Below are positions 11,927 to 23,016 of a DNA stretch of 64,000 bases, in pieces (the stretch's first letter is position 1; each line of letters starts with the position of its first letter). The notes below the pieces were generated by a model that worked only from the letters and a program-made list of their open reading frames with translations, was not told the DNA's origin and did no database searches. A program made the position numbers and the translations under genes. This DNA is from Sthenelais limicola (Eukaryota > Annelida > Polychaeta > Phyllodocida > Sigalionidae), in NCBI GenBank assembly GCA_942159475.1, contig OW804102.1, forward strand, positions 35,532,873-35,596,872, given 5' to 3'.

Positions 11927-13044
11927 TATGTTATAACTTATATGTAATGCCATACATTATGCTCGCTTTCTGTATACTTCTCACTGCTACGCTATCATGC
12001 TTCATGTACAAATGGGTATGCACGTTGCACGCGCATTTTACACGCATCCTGCGCATTTCTTTGCGCAACTATTGTTTCTATACAACAACCACAAGGTGGC
12101 GTCTTATTCTAGTATGCTGCATTATTTTACCGGAACCATATGATTCAAAACGAAGCAATGCAAATCCTCTATTGAAATAAGAATGTACATGTATGAGATC
12201 CTTGCATATAAAGGACAATGGACGTCGCCTGGTGCTGCCCCCTGTTTACAAGTAAGTCATCAACCTAATTGTTGATTATCATTGTACATTCTGTACTTGT
12301 CCTGTTGGCAGTAAACATCAAAACTCGCTATGGTTAGCCCCATGCAGCTGCCAACAGGACGAGTATAGAGTCTGGGTATAGAGTGTATGAATCTATGATG
12401 TTCGTCTGCAATCCAGCGCTCAGTCATGTATAGCTGTGGCAATAATTATGTGATATGTCACAGAAAAATGACTTATTATCGCTCACCGGCGGCACATTTC
12501 TTTCGGTGATTAGACGTCAAATTATTGTATAAACGTATAACAGCAAAACAATTTTGATAAATCCAGTCTTATATGTCATAATATGAGTGAATTTGGTCAG
12601 ATTTGTTTTGTCGTAATAGCGAAAAATGCAGCTTTAACTATGCAAGACATGACTTATAAATAGAATATAATTTTCTTTTTGAAATTGTATTTTATCTTGG
12701 GTACCAGATCCCCTTTGCAGGGTTTCCCTTCTGGGCCAAGATGCTATGAATATTTACATTTCCGATGTGAAATATCATTATTTATATAATGAAGTAATCT
12801 AGGGTCTATATGTTATTGCCGTTCTATACAAATAAGGAGAAAAAATTGTATGATGTTCATCTACAATGTATCATCATAAAGTTTATATAATTCCGGGATG
12901 GTGCAATAGTTGAGGTTGAATACATGGATGGATAATATTTTAAAGTTGCTCTGTTATTATTCCAACAATGTAAGAATCTGAGTACAACTTCAAGTTTATT
13001 GAGGTGGTTGCCATGGTAATTTACATTAATTTTGTATATTATAT

Positions 13045-13075
<31 letters not shown>

Positions 13076-13740
13076 GATCAGTGATAATGCACCACTGTGT
13101 ACCTTTATATGTATATGTAATTTTAACAGCAACAGTAAACGTGTACAAAATAAACTTGTTTGGCTATGGTTGTGACAAGTTTTACACCTTTTGGGTTTAA
13201 CATGAATAATCATGGCAGTAGCCTAATATGCTATTATGATTTGAACCCCATTAAGTACGTTTTATTTGACCCTGTAAAAATCAATAGTTTTTCCATTTGT
13301 TTAGCATGATTAAACAACAGCTTAACATGCTAGTATGATGTAATACCAATATATTGAATACTATTTTATTGGGTATGCAGTGAGGTGTTTGTTTGTTTGT
13401 TTGTTTTATTCATAAGCTCATGTATCAAGTACAACATTTTCAGCCTATATAAACATAATTAAGTAATAGTAATACAAATTACTTCATGAAATCATACATT
13501 CACTAGTCAAAATAATTGCATAATTAAGTTATAGTCAAATAAGTCAATCATTCTGATGCGACACATAAAATTATACATTGTACAGGTAAACTTTTTTCCT
13601 TTTTAGGTATAAAGTAAAACAATGAGTGATTTGAGAAAGATGATGTGAGATTTTAGACGATCATAGACGCCATGCATCCATACACAGAATCCAAAAAATC
13701 ACTATTTTGTCTACAACCTTACACAAGAATCACTGTATTC
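11927..13740. other. Intergenic with a short hairpin and a (TA)n tract
   Basis: The region holds an inverted pair, gtcctgttggcag (about 12300) and ctgccaacaggac (about 12349), with a loop near 36 bases. A TA tract lies at 13036-13074 and a (GTTT)n tract at 13387-13405, the latter followed by 'ttattcataagctcatg', a common reverse LINE tail. No gene seen. Confidence 0.6.
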
Positions 13741-13977
13741 ATGTCAGATTTTCAGAAAAAGTACAATTGGCAGCCGTATACATTTTAGTAAATTCTGCTA
13801 AATAAGGCTACAATTTGGTCAATACTAGGTAAATTCGAGTATTTTGGCATTGCATTGATTCTAGCAATCTGTTTGGCTAGGTTGAACTGTATTTTGAACT
13901 TTATTTACGTCTGAAATGTGGGTTATTTGAGAAGATTGGTGAAGGAGAATTGTACATTTTCTGAAAATCTGACCCAT
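13741..13977 (+). mobile_element. MITE family 1 copy
   Basis: Full-length: 'gtcagattttcag' at the left, 'ctgaaaatctgaccca' at the right, and the standard interior including 'gcattgattctagcaatctg'. About 237 bp. Confidence 0.85.
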
Positions 13978-14264
13978 TCACGTCACGAGAAAAACCATAC
14001 ACATTTTAGGCCAGTCAACTCGACAATAATGTGGCCAGGATAGCCTAGGAAGTTGGTTAGATTGCTGAATGACAATTCTTCTACTCTGCAGTTTTTTGTG
14101 CAATTTGCACCTAGAGATACAGCTGTGAATCATTACTAATATCCCGTCATTAAATCCAATAGACTCCCATAGTGCACGCCAGTGTCAGATGCCGTAGGCC
14201 TACTAACACAATAAACCAAACTGTTACACTATATCTACAGTTGGACATGACAACGCCCATATCG

Positions 14265-14350
14265 CGGCACGTGCGTCTGTTTACTTCCCATCTATGACGT
14301 CACGGCGGGCGCGACCAATCACAAGCGTCGTGCCCCGCCCACCTTTGCCA
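14265..14350. promoter_or_regulatory. CpG-rich promoter-like patch (CRE, CCAAT, GC boxes)
   Basis: Against AT-rich flanks this patch is GC-rich and keeps many CpGs. It contains a consensus CRE (tgacgtca, about 14295), a CCAAT motif (gaccaatca, about 14319) and a GC box (ccccgcccac, about 14333). Such clustering is typical of a host promoter, but no first exon is obvious on either side and the direction is unknown. Confidence 0.45.
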
Positions 14351-14813
14351 CGCCTTCCATTCTAAGCCACTTTGAACACTGCAGCGCTTAAGCACACTTC
14401 ATTTGTGAAATTTTTTTTCTTTTGTTCTATGAAATTATATTGGGTATTAATAAAAGTGCGTGTGCATGCCCAAATGACACTACTGCCTCAGCTTATTCTT
14501 CAGATCAAGTATACATTACAGAATTATATGATGGAATTTGTAAAATATGAGGAATGTCATGATGTTGAACAACGCGCTGGTGTTTACATCTATGTATTTT
14601 ACTGTATTTTATTTCTTCATTTTTGCTTATAGATAACATTTTTGTGTAAATAACATCTTCACTATATACTTATATAAATATTGGTAAATGAGAAATCAGC
14701 GAATTCTGAGAATAATGTACTCGATGCACAATGCTTTTGTCTGAATAAAAATCATCTTTAAATACAAAAATACATCGTCTTCATACCTCTAGGCATCGTC
14801 GTAACATCCACGT

Positions 14814-14827
14814 CCCCCCCCCCCCCC
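14814..14827. repeat. Poly-C run
   Basis: A 14-base cytosine run followed by a C-rich stretch. Low complexity. Confidence 0.9.
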
Positions 14828-15377
14828 GCCACCCCCTACCCCCGCGCATATTAAACATACATGAACACCGTCGTCTGACAGTGACCGTGACTGATTGATT
14901 GATTATTTGATTAACACTCGTTTATTGCCAGCTAGGTACAAACTGTTGGTATGACCTTGATAGAAACCTGTACTCTCAAGGTCACGGTTATGACAACTGG
15001 CTCTCTGAAGTGTTTCTATATTATTATAATTCCCTTATTATGATTTATATGACCATTGTCCTACAATATAAAATTATATTTCATGTTTGTAAACAATGCT
15101 AGCTATATTTCTTGATGTACAATCACAAGTAAATAAGTCAAATATATTTCATGATAACCTCAAAAGCGCATATACATACCCAAAACTAAGTCTTGTAATT
15201 TCGTGCATGCATTATACGACTATAGGATGGGAGCTCAGCACACAAAATATGGAAACATTCCTATAAAGGATTCTTGTGGGAACAAACATTTGATAAATAT
15301 CCTCTTTTACCAATTTGGACTAATTATCCTGGGACACATTTATGTCCTCATGTATGGGAATAGTGTTGGGTGCATAC

Positions 15378-15667
15378 ATATGGGTCAGATTTTCAGAAAA
15401 CGTACAATTCAACTTCGCCAATCTTCTCAAATAACCCAAATTTCAGACGAAAATAAAGTTCAAAATACAGTTCAACCTAATCAAACAGATTGCTAGAATC
15501 AATGCAATGCCAACTATACTCGAATTTTCCTTAGTATTGGCCAAATTACAGCCTAATTTAGCAGAATTTACTAAATGTGTACAGCTGCCAATTGTACATT
15601 TTCTGAAAATTCAATTCAAGAATTCTTTTATTGCTGAAGATGTTTTACAGTAAGTAATCTGACCCAG
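15378..15667 (-). mobile_element. MITE family 1 copy split by a small insertion
   Basis: The reverse copy begins 'atatgggtcagattttcag'. Near its far end 'ctgaaaat' is separated from the terminal 'ctgaccca' by about 48 foreign bases (15609-15656). These include 'aagaattcttttattgctg', which resembles tails elsewhere in the window (compare about 40530). Confidence 0.75.
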
Positions 15668-16480
15668 TTACTACTGATACTGGCATAGTTCTCATTCCAC
15701 TTCTCAACTTAACGTTCTCAGTAAACATTTAAGGATTAGTGGCCGATGTTTGTGAAGCTATCGAGCTCCTCTCATTCAATAATGACCTTCAGTGTCCGCT
15801 AGCTCTCAGAAACATCGACCAGTATTTTGTTTAGACTATGTTAGAAGTATATTAAGTGACAGCAATGAAAATGCGATTTACCGAAGGTGCACCTTGGGAA
15901 CCTCTGCTCCTCCTACAGCCCCTGCCAACTAGACTGTGGCACCATCTTGCATACAAAAGGAGAAACACTCATTTTGTGATTTCATAGTCACAGTAAAACA
16001 TTAGTAAAACAGGAACTCAGCGGCCACACCTTCTTTTGCCCGTCACGTATAATAAGTGTGAAGGTCACAGACAAATTTTACACACCTAAGCAGAATCTCT
16101 TCATTTTAATAATGATAACAATAATGATAAAATTACCATGCTTTTTACAATTACAAAATGCTAATTACTATGATAGTAACATAACACGGATAAACAGGGT
16201 AATACACGAGTAACTGGATCCTGTTGTATATTAAAGCTATAGATCTATATATAAGGAGAAAATTGTATGCGGGGATTCCTACACTTTTGTCACTTCGCAG
16301 GGTAGGAATAAAAATGCAGTTTGTGGATATATATGTGTTATTTCTACCAGCTGGGAATGGCATATAGGATTTATTATCACTTCCTACATGTGAAGGAATA
16401 CACACAAAACGATGCCTTTTCTTAGTTTATACAACATGCCTCTGGGTATATGTTGACTACAATCTACTGTTGATAGTGTT

Positions 16481-16716
16481 ATGTGGGTCAGATTTTCAGA
16501 AAATGTACAATTGGCAGTTCTACACATTTAGTAAATTCTGCTAAATTAGGATGCAATTTGGCCAATAGGTAGGTAAATTCAAGTATATTCGGCATTGCAT
16601 TGATTCTAGTAATCTGTTTGGTTAGGTTGAACTGTGTTTTGAACCCTGACTTCGTCTGAAATTTGGGTTATTTGAGAAGAGTGGTGAAATTCAATTGTAC
16701 ATTTTCTGGAAATCTG
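16481..16716 (+). mobile_element. MITE family 1 copy
   Basis: The left end 'gtgggtcagattttcag' and interior are intact. The right terminal repeat is shortened to 'ttctggaaatctg'. Confidence 0.8.
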
Positions 16717-16819
16717 TATAAGAGTTCTATTGCGTCTTGGAAAGAAAGAGTTCAGAGTTGTATGTGTAGACTCTCTTGATTAAAGCTGCATTCTCAGTTA
16801 ACATCAGTCAAAACCTAAT

Positions 16820-17015
16820 TTAATTATTTTACTAGTAATTACCCATCCAGAAGTATTGCAAACCTTCAAACATAAATATATCAAACACAACATATAGAAA
16901 CACTTCTTAGATGTCCTTTACCATCATTGGAATTGGATTGATCTCATCTTTCAAATATGATGATCTCTCAAAATCCATTGTTTGCGACTTGTGACTCATT
17001 TTCCTGGAAGACATA
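16820..17015 (+). mobile_element. MITE family 2, 5'-truncated copy
   Basis: Begins at 'tttaattattttactagt' and runs through 'cagaagtattgcaaacctt' and 'caaatatgatgatctctc' to 'tgcgacttgtgactcattt'. The left terminal repeat is missing. Confidence 0.7.
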
Positions 17016-17253
17016 TTATTTTTCTCTGACTCAGCACATTACGTTTGGGCATGGTAATGTAGTGTTGATCGTTAAAGATCATCTTCTGTTTTTTGTTTCC
17101 ATGGGTCTCCTTTGGAAATTATGAACAGAATATATTTACTCCTACAAATAGCAAAAATAGCAACAGCAAAATCTCAAGCTGTCATTGCCTCAATGAATGA
17201 ATAAATTGAATGATCATGATCATCAGATATGGCTTTTAACAAATCTAATAAAC

Positions 17254-17617
17254 GGCCTCCACTATCGGAAAGTAGCGGCAAGTTTTTATTGCCAATAGAG
17301 TGGCTAATTATTGGCCGCTCTATTGGCCTTGCTACTTGCCATAGTGGAGCAGGTGGTGCAAATGAGTCGCAAGTCATTGGCCGCAACTTGCCGTCATTGG
17401 CCGAAGAATCAAAACGTTTTGATTTCTTCGGCCAATAGATTACCATTGGCCGTTCATTGGCCACTATTGGCCGCCACTTGCCATAGTGGAACAGCTCATT
17501 ACCAATTGCGTTACCAATAGATTTTCCATTAGCCTCTACTTACCTGTCATCAGTCGAAAATATATTGGCAACTCTATTGGCAACACCATTAGCCGCTACT
17601 TGCCGATAGTGGAGGCC
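17254..17617. mobile_element. 364 bp foldback element rich in 'ATTGGCC' words
   Basis: The ends GGCCTCCACTATCGG (17254-17268) and CCGATAGTGGAGGCC (17603-17617) are perfect inverted repeats. The interior repeats 'attggccg', 'cttgccatagtgg' and 'gccaatag' many times in both orientations. It also holds a perfect hairpin around 17403-17433 (gaagaatcaaaacg / cgttttgatttcttc). No coding capacity; open frames here are artefacts of the repeats. Confidence 0.7.
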
Positions 17618-17622
17618 CCCTA

Positions 17623-19600
17623 TCAAGCTAAAGGGGTAGGTCAAATTGTTAACGTGAATGCCTATCAGTTGGCGATAAAAACAGGGCTATATAAAAGACC
17701 CCACACCTGAAATACATCTCAATACATAACATGTTCTTATCTGGTGACATCAATAACGATTAATTAAAGAGTGGGTAAGTGAGTGAGATTGGTTCCTTTA
17801 CGCCCTTATCAACACATTTAATATGGTTATATCAAGGGCGGGAGAGCTGAGAGGGAGGCAGTTTATGATCTTACCCAGGAAATAGAGATAGAGAAGAAGG
17901 GAGACAGAGAAAAGAGACAGAAAGGCACTTTATGGGCATACCCAGGACCAGATTAATTATCCTGGTAAAAGTAATAATTAGAAGTGTATCCATTAACCAG
18001 GGGACAGTTAATCCTAAAGCTGCACTCTCAGCCAAAAGCTATTTGTGAAGATTTCCTACTATTTGTTCTATTTTGAATCAAATGGCAGGATGGACGGATC
18101 TTACTGGTCGAGACACGTACAAAAATGGATGAACCCCAAAAGGATGAGTCTGGCTTTTTGATCATGGTGACATCAGTTTGAAACAAATAGAGTGGCATTT
18201 GCTATTTATTACACACATAATATATTTTTTTTAAAGTAGATCTAATATATTTAGCCTAAACGTCAGCATGAGGAGGCTCGAGATGAGTTTGGACCAACCA
18301 AACTGAACCCCGAACTGCACTTTTCTCAAGCTGGTCGCATTGGTAATAATTTTCCACCCTATATAATTTAAGTCAGTTGACCAGAACTTTTACGGAGGAT
18401 AATTTCGCTTTGATGTTGCTACAGGGCTTCAGTCCACTTTTATATTTCGGAGACCCGCCGAAATTAAACTTCAAATTTTTGCATAAACATATACAATCAG
18501 CGGAATATCAAATTGATGATCTATGAGACATGATATGAGTAAATCTGGTAAGCTTCCTTTGATCATACTAGTTGAGAATGCAGCTATACATTTCAGATTG
18601 GACCAATGTTCAACGAGCAAGTTCTACTAATCTAACGAAACCCAGGAGAGCCTTTACTCCAGGCATTACCCCCGTCATTGCCTTCTCTATTAGACCTTAA
18701 TGAAACGGGTAGATCGGATACAGGTGTACCGAAGTCTCTTATTATAGGTTGGGATCAATATTAAGTATGGGTTTGAATGTAAGAGAGGAGAAGGTGGAGG
18801 TGAATTAGATCCTTGAAGACCGGACATTAACTTAATCAGTGGCAATGTTTTAAAAGGACGCTCGATCACATTATATTTGAAGGCTTCAGGTTTGCTGCCT
18901 AAACAGGTTAGTGTTAAAATGTGAGAAAAAGCGACTATTTGGGCCATTTTTCTGCCTTTAACGACCTTTATATTGATTAAATATTTGTTCCTATTTAATA
19001 GTCTCAGGAATTGGATATCTCATCTGCTTGTCAGTTCTTCCAGAGAGTTCAGTGAAATAAAATAGTGTGCATTTAAGAGAATCATGTATATAGAGTACAT
19101 AGCACAATAGTACAGGGAAAGGTAATATAGAAATACATAGAGGACAGGTCCATCTGTTGTTTGTAGCAAATGGATGCAACCCTTGCGGCGATCTTGCAAG
19201 GCAAGGTAATGTACATGTATGGCGAGTAGTATATGAAAATCTTAACAATATTTAGGCTATACTACAGCTAAATATATCAGGATACTTTACACCAATTATA
19301 CAGACAGCTCGAATATTGTCATTAGAAAATGTGTTCCTTGCCTTTTTTCATTATTTTTTTTTAAAGATTTTATTTATCCAGCATCACAAGACATGATTCA
19401 CAGTAAAACAGTCGAGAACAGGTAACACGAGAACATTTGTGGCCTTCTACCTGCTGCTGCATTCTACATTTTTTAACAGGTTAACAAATTGACTAGCAAA
19501 ACTAACTAAGACATTCAAAAGGTAATAAGACACATGATAATACACGTTACTAGCAAGGTGAGTATGATATAACATAATACGGTTAGCTTTTTTATTAGTT
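17623..19600. other. Intergenic, no gene seen
   Basis: The region has a purine-rich tract near 17880-17930 and unremarkable AT-rich sequence. Around 19350-19400 'aaagattttatttatccagc' resembles a reverse retroposon tail. No supported exon. Confidence 0.5.
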
Positions 19601-19613
19601 CGCCCATGCAGTC

Positions 19614-19693
19614 GGCAACCACTCAAAAATTAGTCATTTTGGGTCAGATATCATCGTATTGTCCCAAAATGACTAATTTTTTCAGAGGTTGCC
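19614..19693. repeat. Strong hairpin with 19 bp perfect stem
   Basis: The 19-base arm AAAAATTAGTCATTTTGGG (19625-19643) pairs exactly with 19663-19681 around a 19-base loop. After a small bulge the stem is extended by GGCAACC (19614-19620) with GGTTGCC (19687-19693). It may be a tiny foldback element or a structured RNA. Confidence 0.75.
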
Positions 19694-19984
19694 ATGGTTA
19701 CCAGAACGTTCGTAGAACAAATTGATGATCACAGTTTGATTCGTCTTTAAGAATGCTTCGATTTGATATGCAGCATGATGATAAAAATGGAATATTTCTT
19801 ATTTTGTACCCAAAACATTCCATTTTGGTGGTTATTTTCCATCTGGTTGCCATGGTGACCACACCCACATTTCCCAGAGGTTGGACCCAGTTCAAATGAA
19901 AAAGCATAAAATTCTGTATGGGAATCAATCTTCAAAACAAACTTCTCCCCAAAAATAAAATGGGGCTGATGAAATGCACCCTAC

Positions 19985-20105
19985 TATTTAGTCTATTCTG
20001 CTAAATTAGGCGAAAAATGATAAATTATACTTAGTATGTATGTCAGCGTTATTTGATGTTAAAAGAATCTGTTCGGTTATAGTGAACAGCATTATACAAT
20101 TTCTG
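19985..20105 (+). mobile_element. MITE family 1 internal fragment
   Basis: 'attctgctaaattaggcg' and 'aaagaatctgttcggtta' match the family interior. Both ends are missing. It abuts the first tandem unit. Confidence 0.5.
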
Positions 20106-20399
20106 ATTCTCTGTTCCAACTTCTTGTTTTGCGCAGATCTGCTGGTTTCCATGGTGTCTTGGTTATTCACCCCACGCCTAGAATACATTAGAATACACTG
20201 CAGCTCCGATACGGCCAATTTGGCCAAGGTGTTTGCGGAAAAGATCTATGAAAAATGTAATGATTAATCAATTCTTTTTTGCTATTCATGGGTGACAAAA
20301 TTCAGATTTACACATTGCTGATTATTCGAGTGCTTTTGACTGTAATCTGCCATGATTAATTTAAATAATCGATTTTAATCTTGGGATAAGTTTAATTAG

Positions 20400-20609
20400 A
20401 CATTGAATATATTTTCATATTCTTATCGCACCAGTCAAGTGGAATGCGCACATGTAATAAACATTTCCGCTACAGATATGTTATATTATGTGGGCGATGA
20501 AAATGTTACAACGAAAGGATGTTTTCAAGGCTTTTGGTATGGTGGAAAACTTCCTGGTGGAAATCCTGTGTTAAATGACAAGGAATGGATGGTCTTTCAG
20601 GAATCATAA
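20400..20609 (+). CDS. Candidate terminal exon in tandem unit 1, product unknown
   Basis: The exon follows an acceptor-like tttaattag (AG at 20398-20399). It is open for 69 codons to a TAA at 20607-20609, ending GGKLPGGNPVLNDKEWMVFQ plus two residues. The only methionines are internal or near the end, so it would have to be spliced to upstream coding sequence. It has two cysteines and a hydrophilic, protein-like composition. A poly(A) signal lies 52 bases after the stop. I do not recognise the family. The same frame is kept unchanged in all three units, but because the units are nearly identical that is weak evidence of selection. Confidence 0.4.
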   Translation, partial: TLNIFSYSYRTSQVECAHVINISATDMLYYVGDENVTTKGCFQGFWYGGKLPGGNPVLNDKEWMVFQES

Positions 20610-20660
20610 GTATCTAATAACGGAAATATGTAACGACCCTGTGATTCACTCGAGGAGGAG

Positions 20661-20666
20661 AATAAA
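20661..20666 (+). terminator. Poly(A) signal of tandem unit 1
   Basis: AATAAA within 'gaggagaataaatacac', 52 bases after the stop of the candidate terminal exon. The same signal follows the exon in units 2 and 3. Confidence 0.4.
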
Positions 20667-21089
20667 TACACAGACAATGTCTAATATTTACTCTGACTTT
20701 ACGTCACCTTCACCATAGAGAAGAACCTCATCAAATAACACATGACATCAATAATTAGCACTTATTGGACGAGTTGACGCACAGTGCGTAAATGAAGAAG
20801 GAGATCGGGATCGAGTTCTTTATTTATGTGTCCACGCAGAAAACGAGTCCTATAAGTTGATTGTTATACACGCCTAATTTTGCATGTAAAACATGCTTGA
20901 TTAAAAAAAAATAATATAATTGACCATATCTGGTTTTCTTACCAGAGGAAAATATATTCAGAACTACCCCGGATTCAGGAGTGAATATTCACAACGCCGA
21001 AAATCCAAGAGTTGTTCTGTGTTCATTTCACCCAACAGACTAGACTAGCTGGCTAAATGGCATAATTAAAAAATTATGCACTGCATAAC

Positions 21090-21200
21090 ACACAAGCCAA
21101 TGAACACGCCTCCCGTCCATCGGCGCTACAACTATTGGAGAACATTGGACATGATCCGAAAAAAATCCTATAAAACCCATTCACAAACACCCTTAACTTA
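21090..21200 (+). promoter_or_regulatory. CCAAT/TATA promoter-like block in tandem unit 1
   Basis: A TATAAAA (21169-21175) follows two inverted CCAAT motifs (ATTGG at about 21134 and 21145) and one direct 'gccaatg' (about 21094), close to normal promoter spacing. Transcription from here would run into the next unit's exon and poly(A) signal. This is a motif-based inference. Confidence 0.4.
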
Positions 21201-21810
21201 TCTGAGTGCCTAAGTCAGACCCTTACGCCGAGATTTGACCAAAAAAATTTAGCTCTTAAGGGTAGAATTACGGCGTGACAGACCTCTCGCGTTGACCCTA
21301 TCTTTGTTTAGGATGAAAACTCAATGCCATAACCATGCTCGTAGGCTCGGCGTGACACGTGACAGCTAAGAGAATTGTTTCCCACCCTCCCATGAGGTAG
21401 CACGACCGTATGATGTGTAAAACATTGCCGCGTCGGCGATCGTTTTTCACTTGACTTAACATTAAAATTAAACGATTTTGGAGGAGGGTGGGCAGGACAG
21501 TAAGGAGAATGGTGGGCGGGATGGTGGGCAATGTCAGCCTACAAAAACAATCTATATTTATGAACATAAATAGCCCAAGACTTCCCCTCAAACTCTGACG
21601 ATAGGCCACTGCAGCTCCGATACGGCCAATTTGGCCAAGGTGTTTGCGGAAAAGATCTATGAAAAATGTAATGATTAATCAATTCTTTTTTGCTATTCAT
21701 GGGTGACAAAATTCAGATTTACACATTGCTGATTATTCGAGTGCTTTTGACTGTAATCTGCCATGATTAATTTAAATAATCAATTTTAATCTTGGGATAA
21801 GTTTAATTAG

Positions 21811-22020
21811 ACATTGAATATATTTTCATATTCTTATCGCACCAGTCAAGTGGAATGCGCACATGTAATAAACATTTCCGCTACAGATATGTTATATTAT
21901 GTGGGCGATGAAAATGTTACAACGAAAGGATGTTTTCAAGGCTTTTGGTATGGTGGAAAACTTCCTGGTGGAAATCCTGTGTTAAATGACAAGGAATGGA
22001 TGGTCTTTCAGGAATCATAA
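21811..22020 (+). CDS. Candidate terminal exon in tandem unit 2, product unknown
   Basis: The same 69-codon frame and stop as in unit 1, with an identical translation. It has the same acceptor-like tttaattag before it and an AATAAA about 50 bases after. Unlike unit 1, it has a TATA-type promoter-like block about 640 bases upstream inside the array. A 5' exon could begin with 'ctccgatacgg' after the ccactgcag at 21607-21615. Confidence 0.4.
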   Translation, partial: TLNIFSYSYRTSQVECAHVINISATDMLYYVGDENVTTKGCFQGFWYGGKLPGGNPVLNDKEWMVFQES

Positions 22021-22499
22021 GTATCTAATAACGGAAATATGTAACGACCCTGTGATTCACTCGAGGAGGAGAATAAATACACAGACAATGTCTAATATTT
22101 ACTCTGACTTTACGTCATCTTCACCATAGAGAAGAACCTCATCAAATAACACATGACATCAATAATTAGCACTTATTGGACGAGTTGACGCACAGTGCGT
22201 AAATGAAGAAGGAGATCGGGATCGAGTTCTTTATTTATGTGTCCACGCAGAAAACGAGTCCTATAAGTTGATTGTTATACACGCCTAATTTTGCATGTAA
22301 AACATGCTTGATTAAAAAAAATAATATAATTGACCATATCTGGTTTTCTTACCAGAGGAAAATATATTCAGAACTACCCCGGATTCAGGAGTGAATATTC
22401 ACAACGCCGAAAATCCAAGAGTTGTTCTGTGTTCATTTCACCCAACAGACTAGACTAGCTGGCTAAATGGCATAATTAAAAAATTATGCACTGCATAAC

Positions 22500-22610
22500 A
22501 CACAAGCCAATGAACACGCCTCCCGTCCATCGGCGCTACAACTATTGGAGAACATTGGACATGATCCGAAAAAAATCCTATAAAACCCATTCACAAACAC
22601 CCTTAACTTA
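22500..22610 (+). promoter_or_regulatory. CCAAT/TATA promoter-like block in tandem unit 2
   Basis: TATAAAA at 22579-22585 with the same CCAAT arrangement as unit 1. Confidence 0.4.
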
Positions 22611-23016
22611 TCTGAGTGCCTAAGTCAGACCCTTACGCCGAGATTTGACCAAAAAAATTTAGCTCTTAAGGGTAGAATTACGGCGTGACAGACCTCTCGC
22701 GTTGACCCTATCTTTGTTTAGGATGAAAACTCAATGCCATAACCATGCTCGTAGGCTCGGCGTGACACGTGACAGCTAAGAGAATTGTTTCCCACCCTCC
22801 CATGAGGTAGCACGACCGTATGATGTGTAAAACATCGCCGCGTCGGCGATCGTTTTTCACTTGACTTAACATTAAAATTAAATGATTTTGGAGGAGGGTG
22901 GGCAGGACAGTAAGGAGAATGGTGGGCGGGATGGTGGGCAATGTCAGCCTACAAAAACAATCTATATTTATGAACATAAATAGCCCAAGACTTCCCCTCA
23001 AACTCTGACGATAGGC

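Larger units (their letters stand above)
20196..21606 (+). repeat. Tandem unit 1 of 3 (1411 bp)
   Basis: Starts at 'cactgcagctccgatacgg' and ends at 'actctgacgataggc'. The neighbouring units at +1411 and +2821 differ by only a handful of substitutions and by the length of one A run. In order, each unit holds a short frame ending KVFAEKIYEKC, a candidate terminal exon, an AATAAA, and a CCAAT/TATA promoter-like block. Identity this high means very recent duplication or ongoing conversion. Confidence 0.9.
21607..23016 (+). repeat. Tandem unit 2 of 3 (1410 bp)
   Basis: Nearly identical to unit 1. Visible differences include one base before the exon acceptor (caattttaatc for cgattttaatc), a cac to cat change after the exon (gtcacc to gtcatc), and one change near 22881 (taaatgatt for taaacgatt). 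Confidence 0.9.

Noticed and set aside
15203..15496. 97-codon plus-strand frame
   Set aside because: Its second half is MITE family 1 read in a frame that recurs at 62270-62458, so it reflects the repeat, not a gene.
21298..21609. 103-codon minus-strand frame repeated in all tandem units
   Set aside because: Conserved only because the units are nearly identical. It covers a promoter-like region, begins at a GTG and shows no motif.
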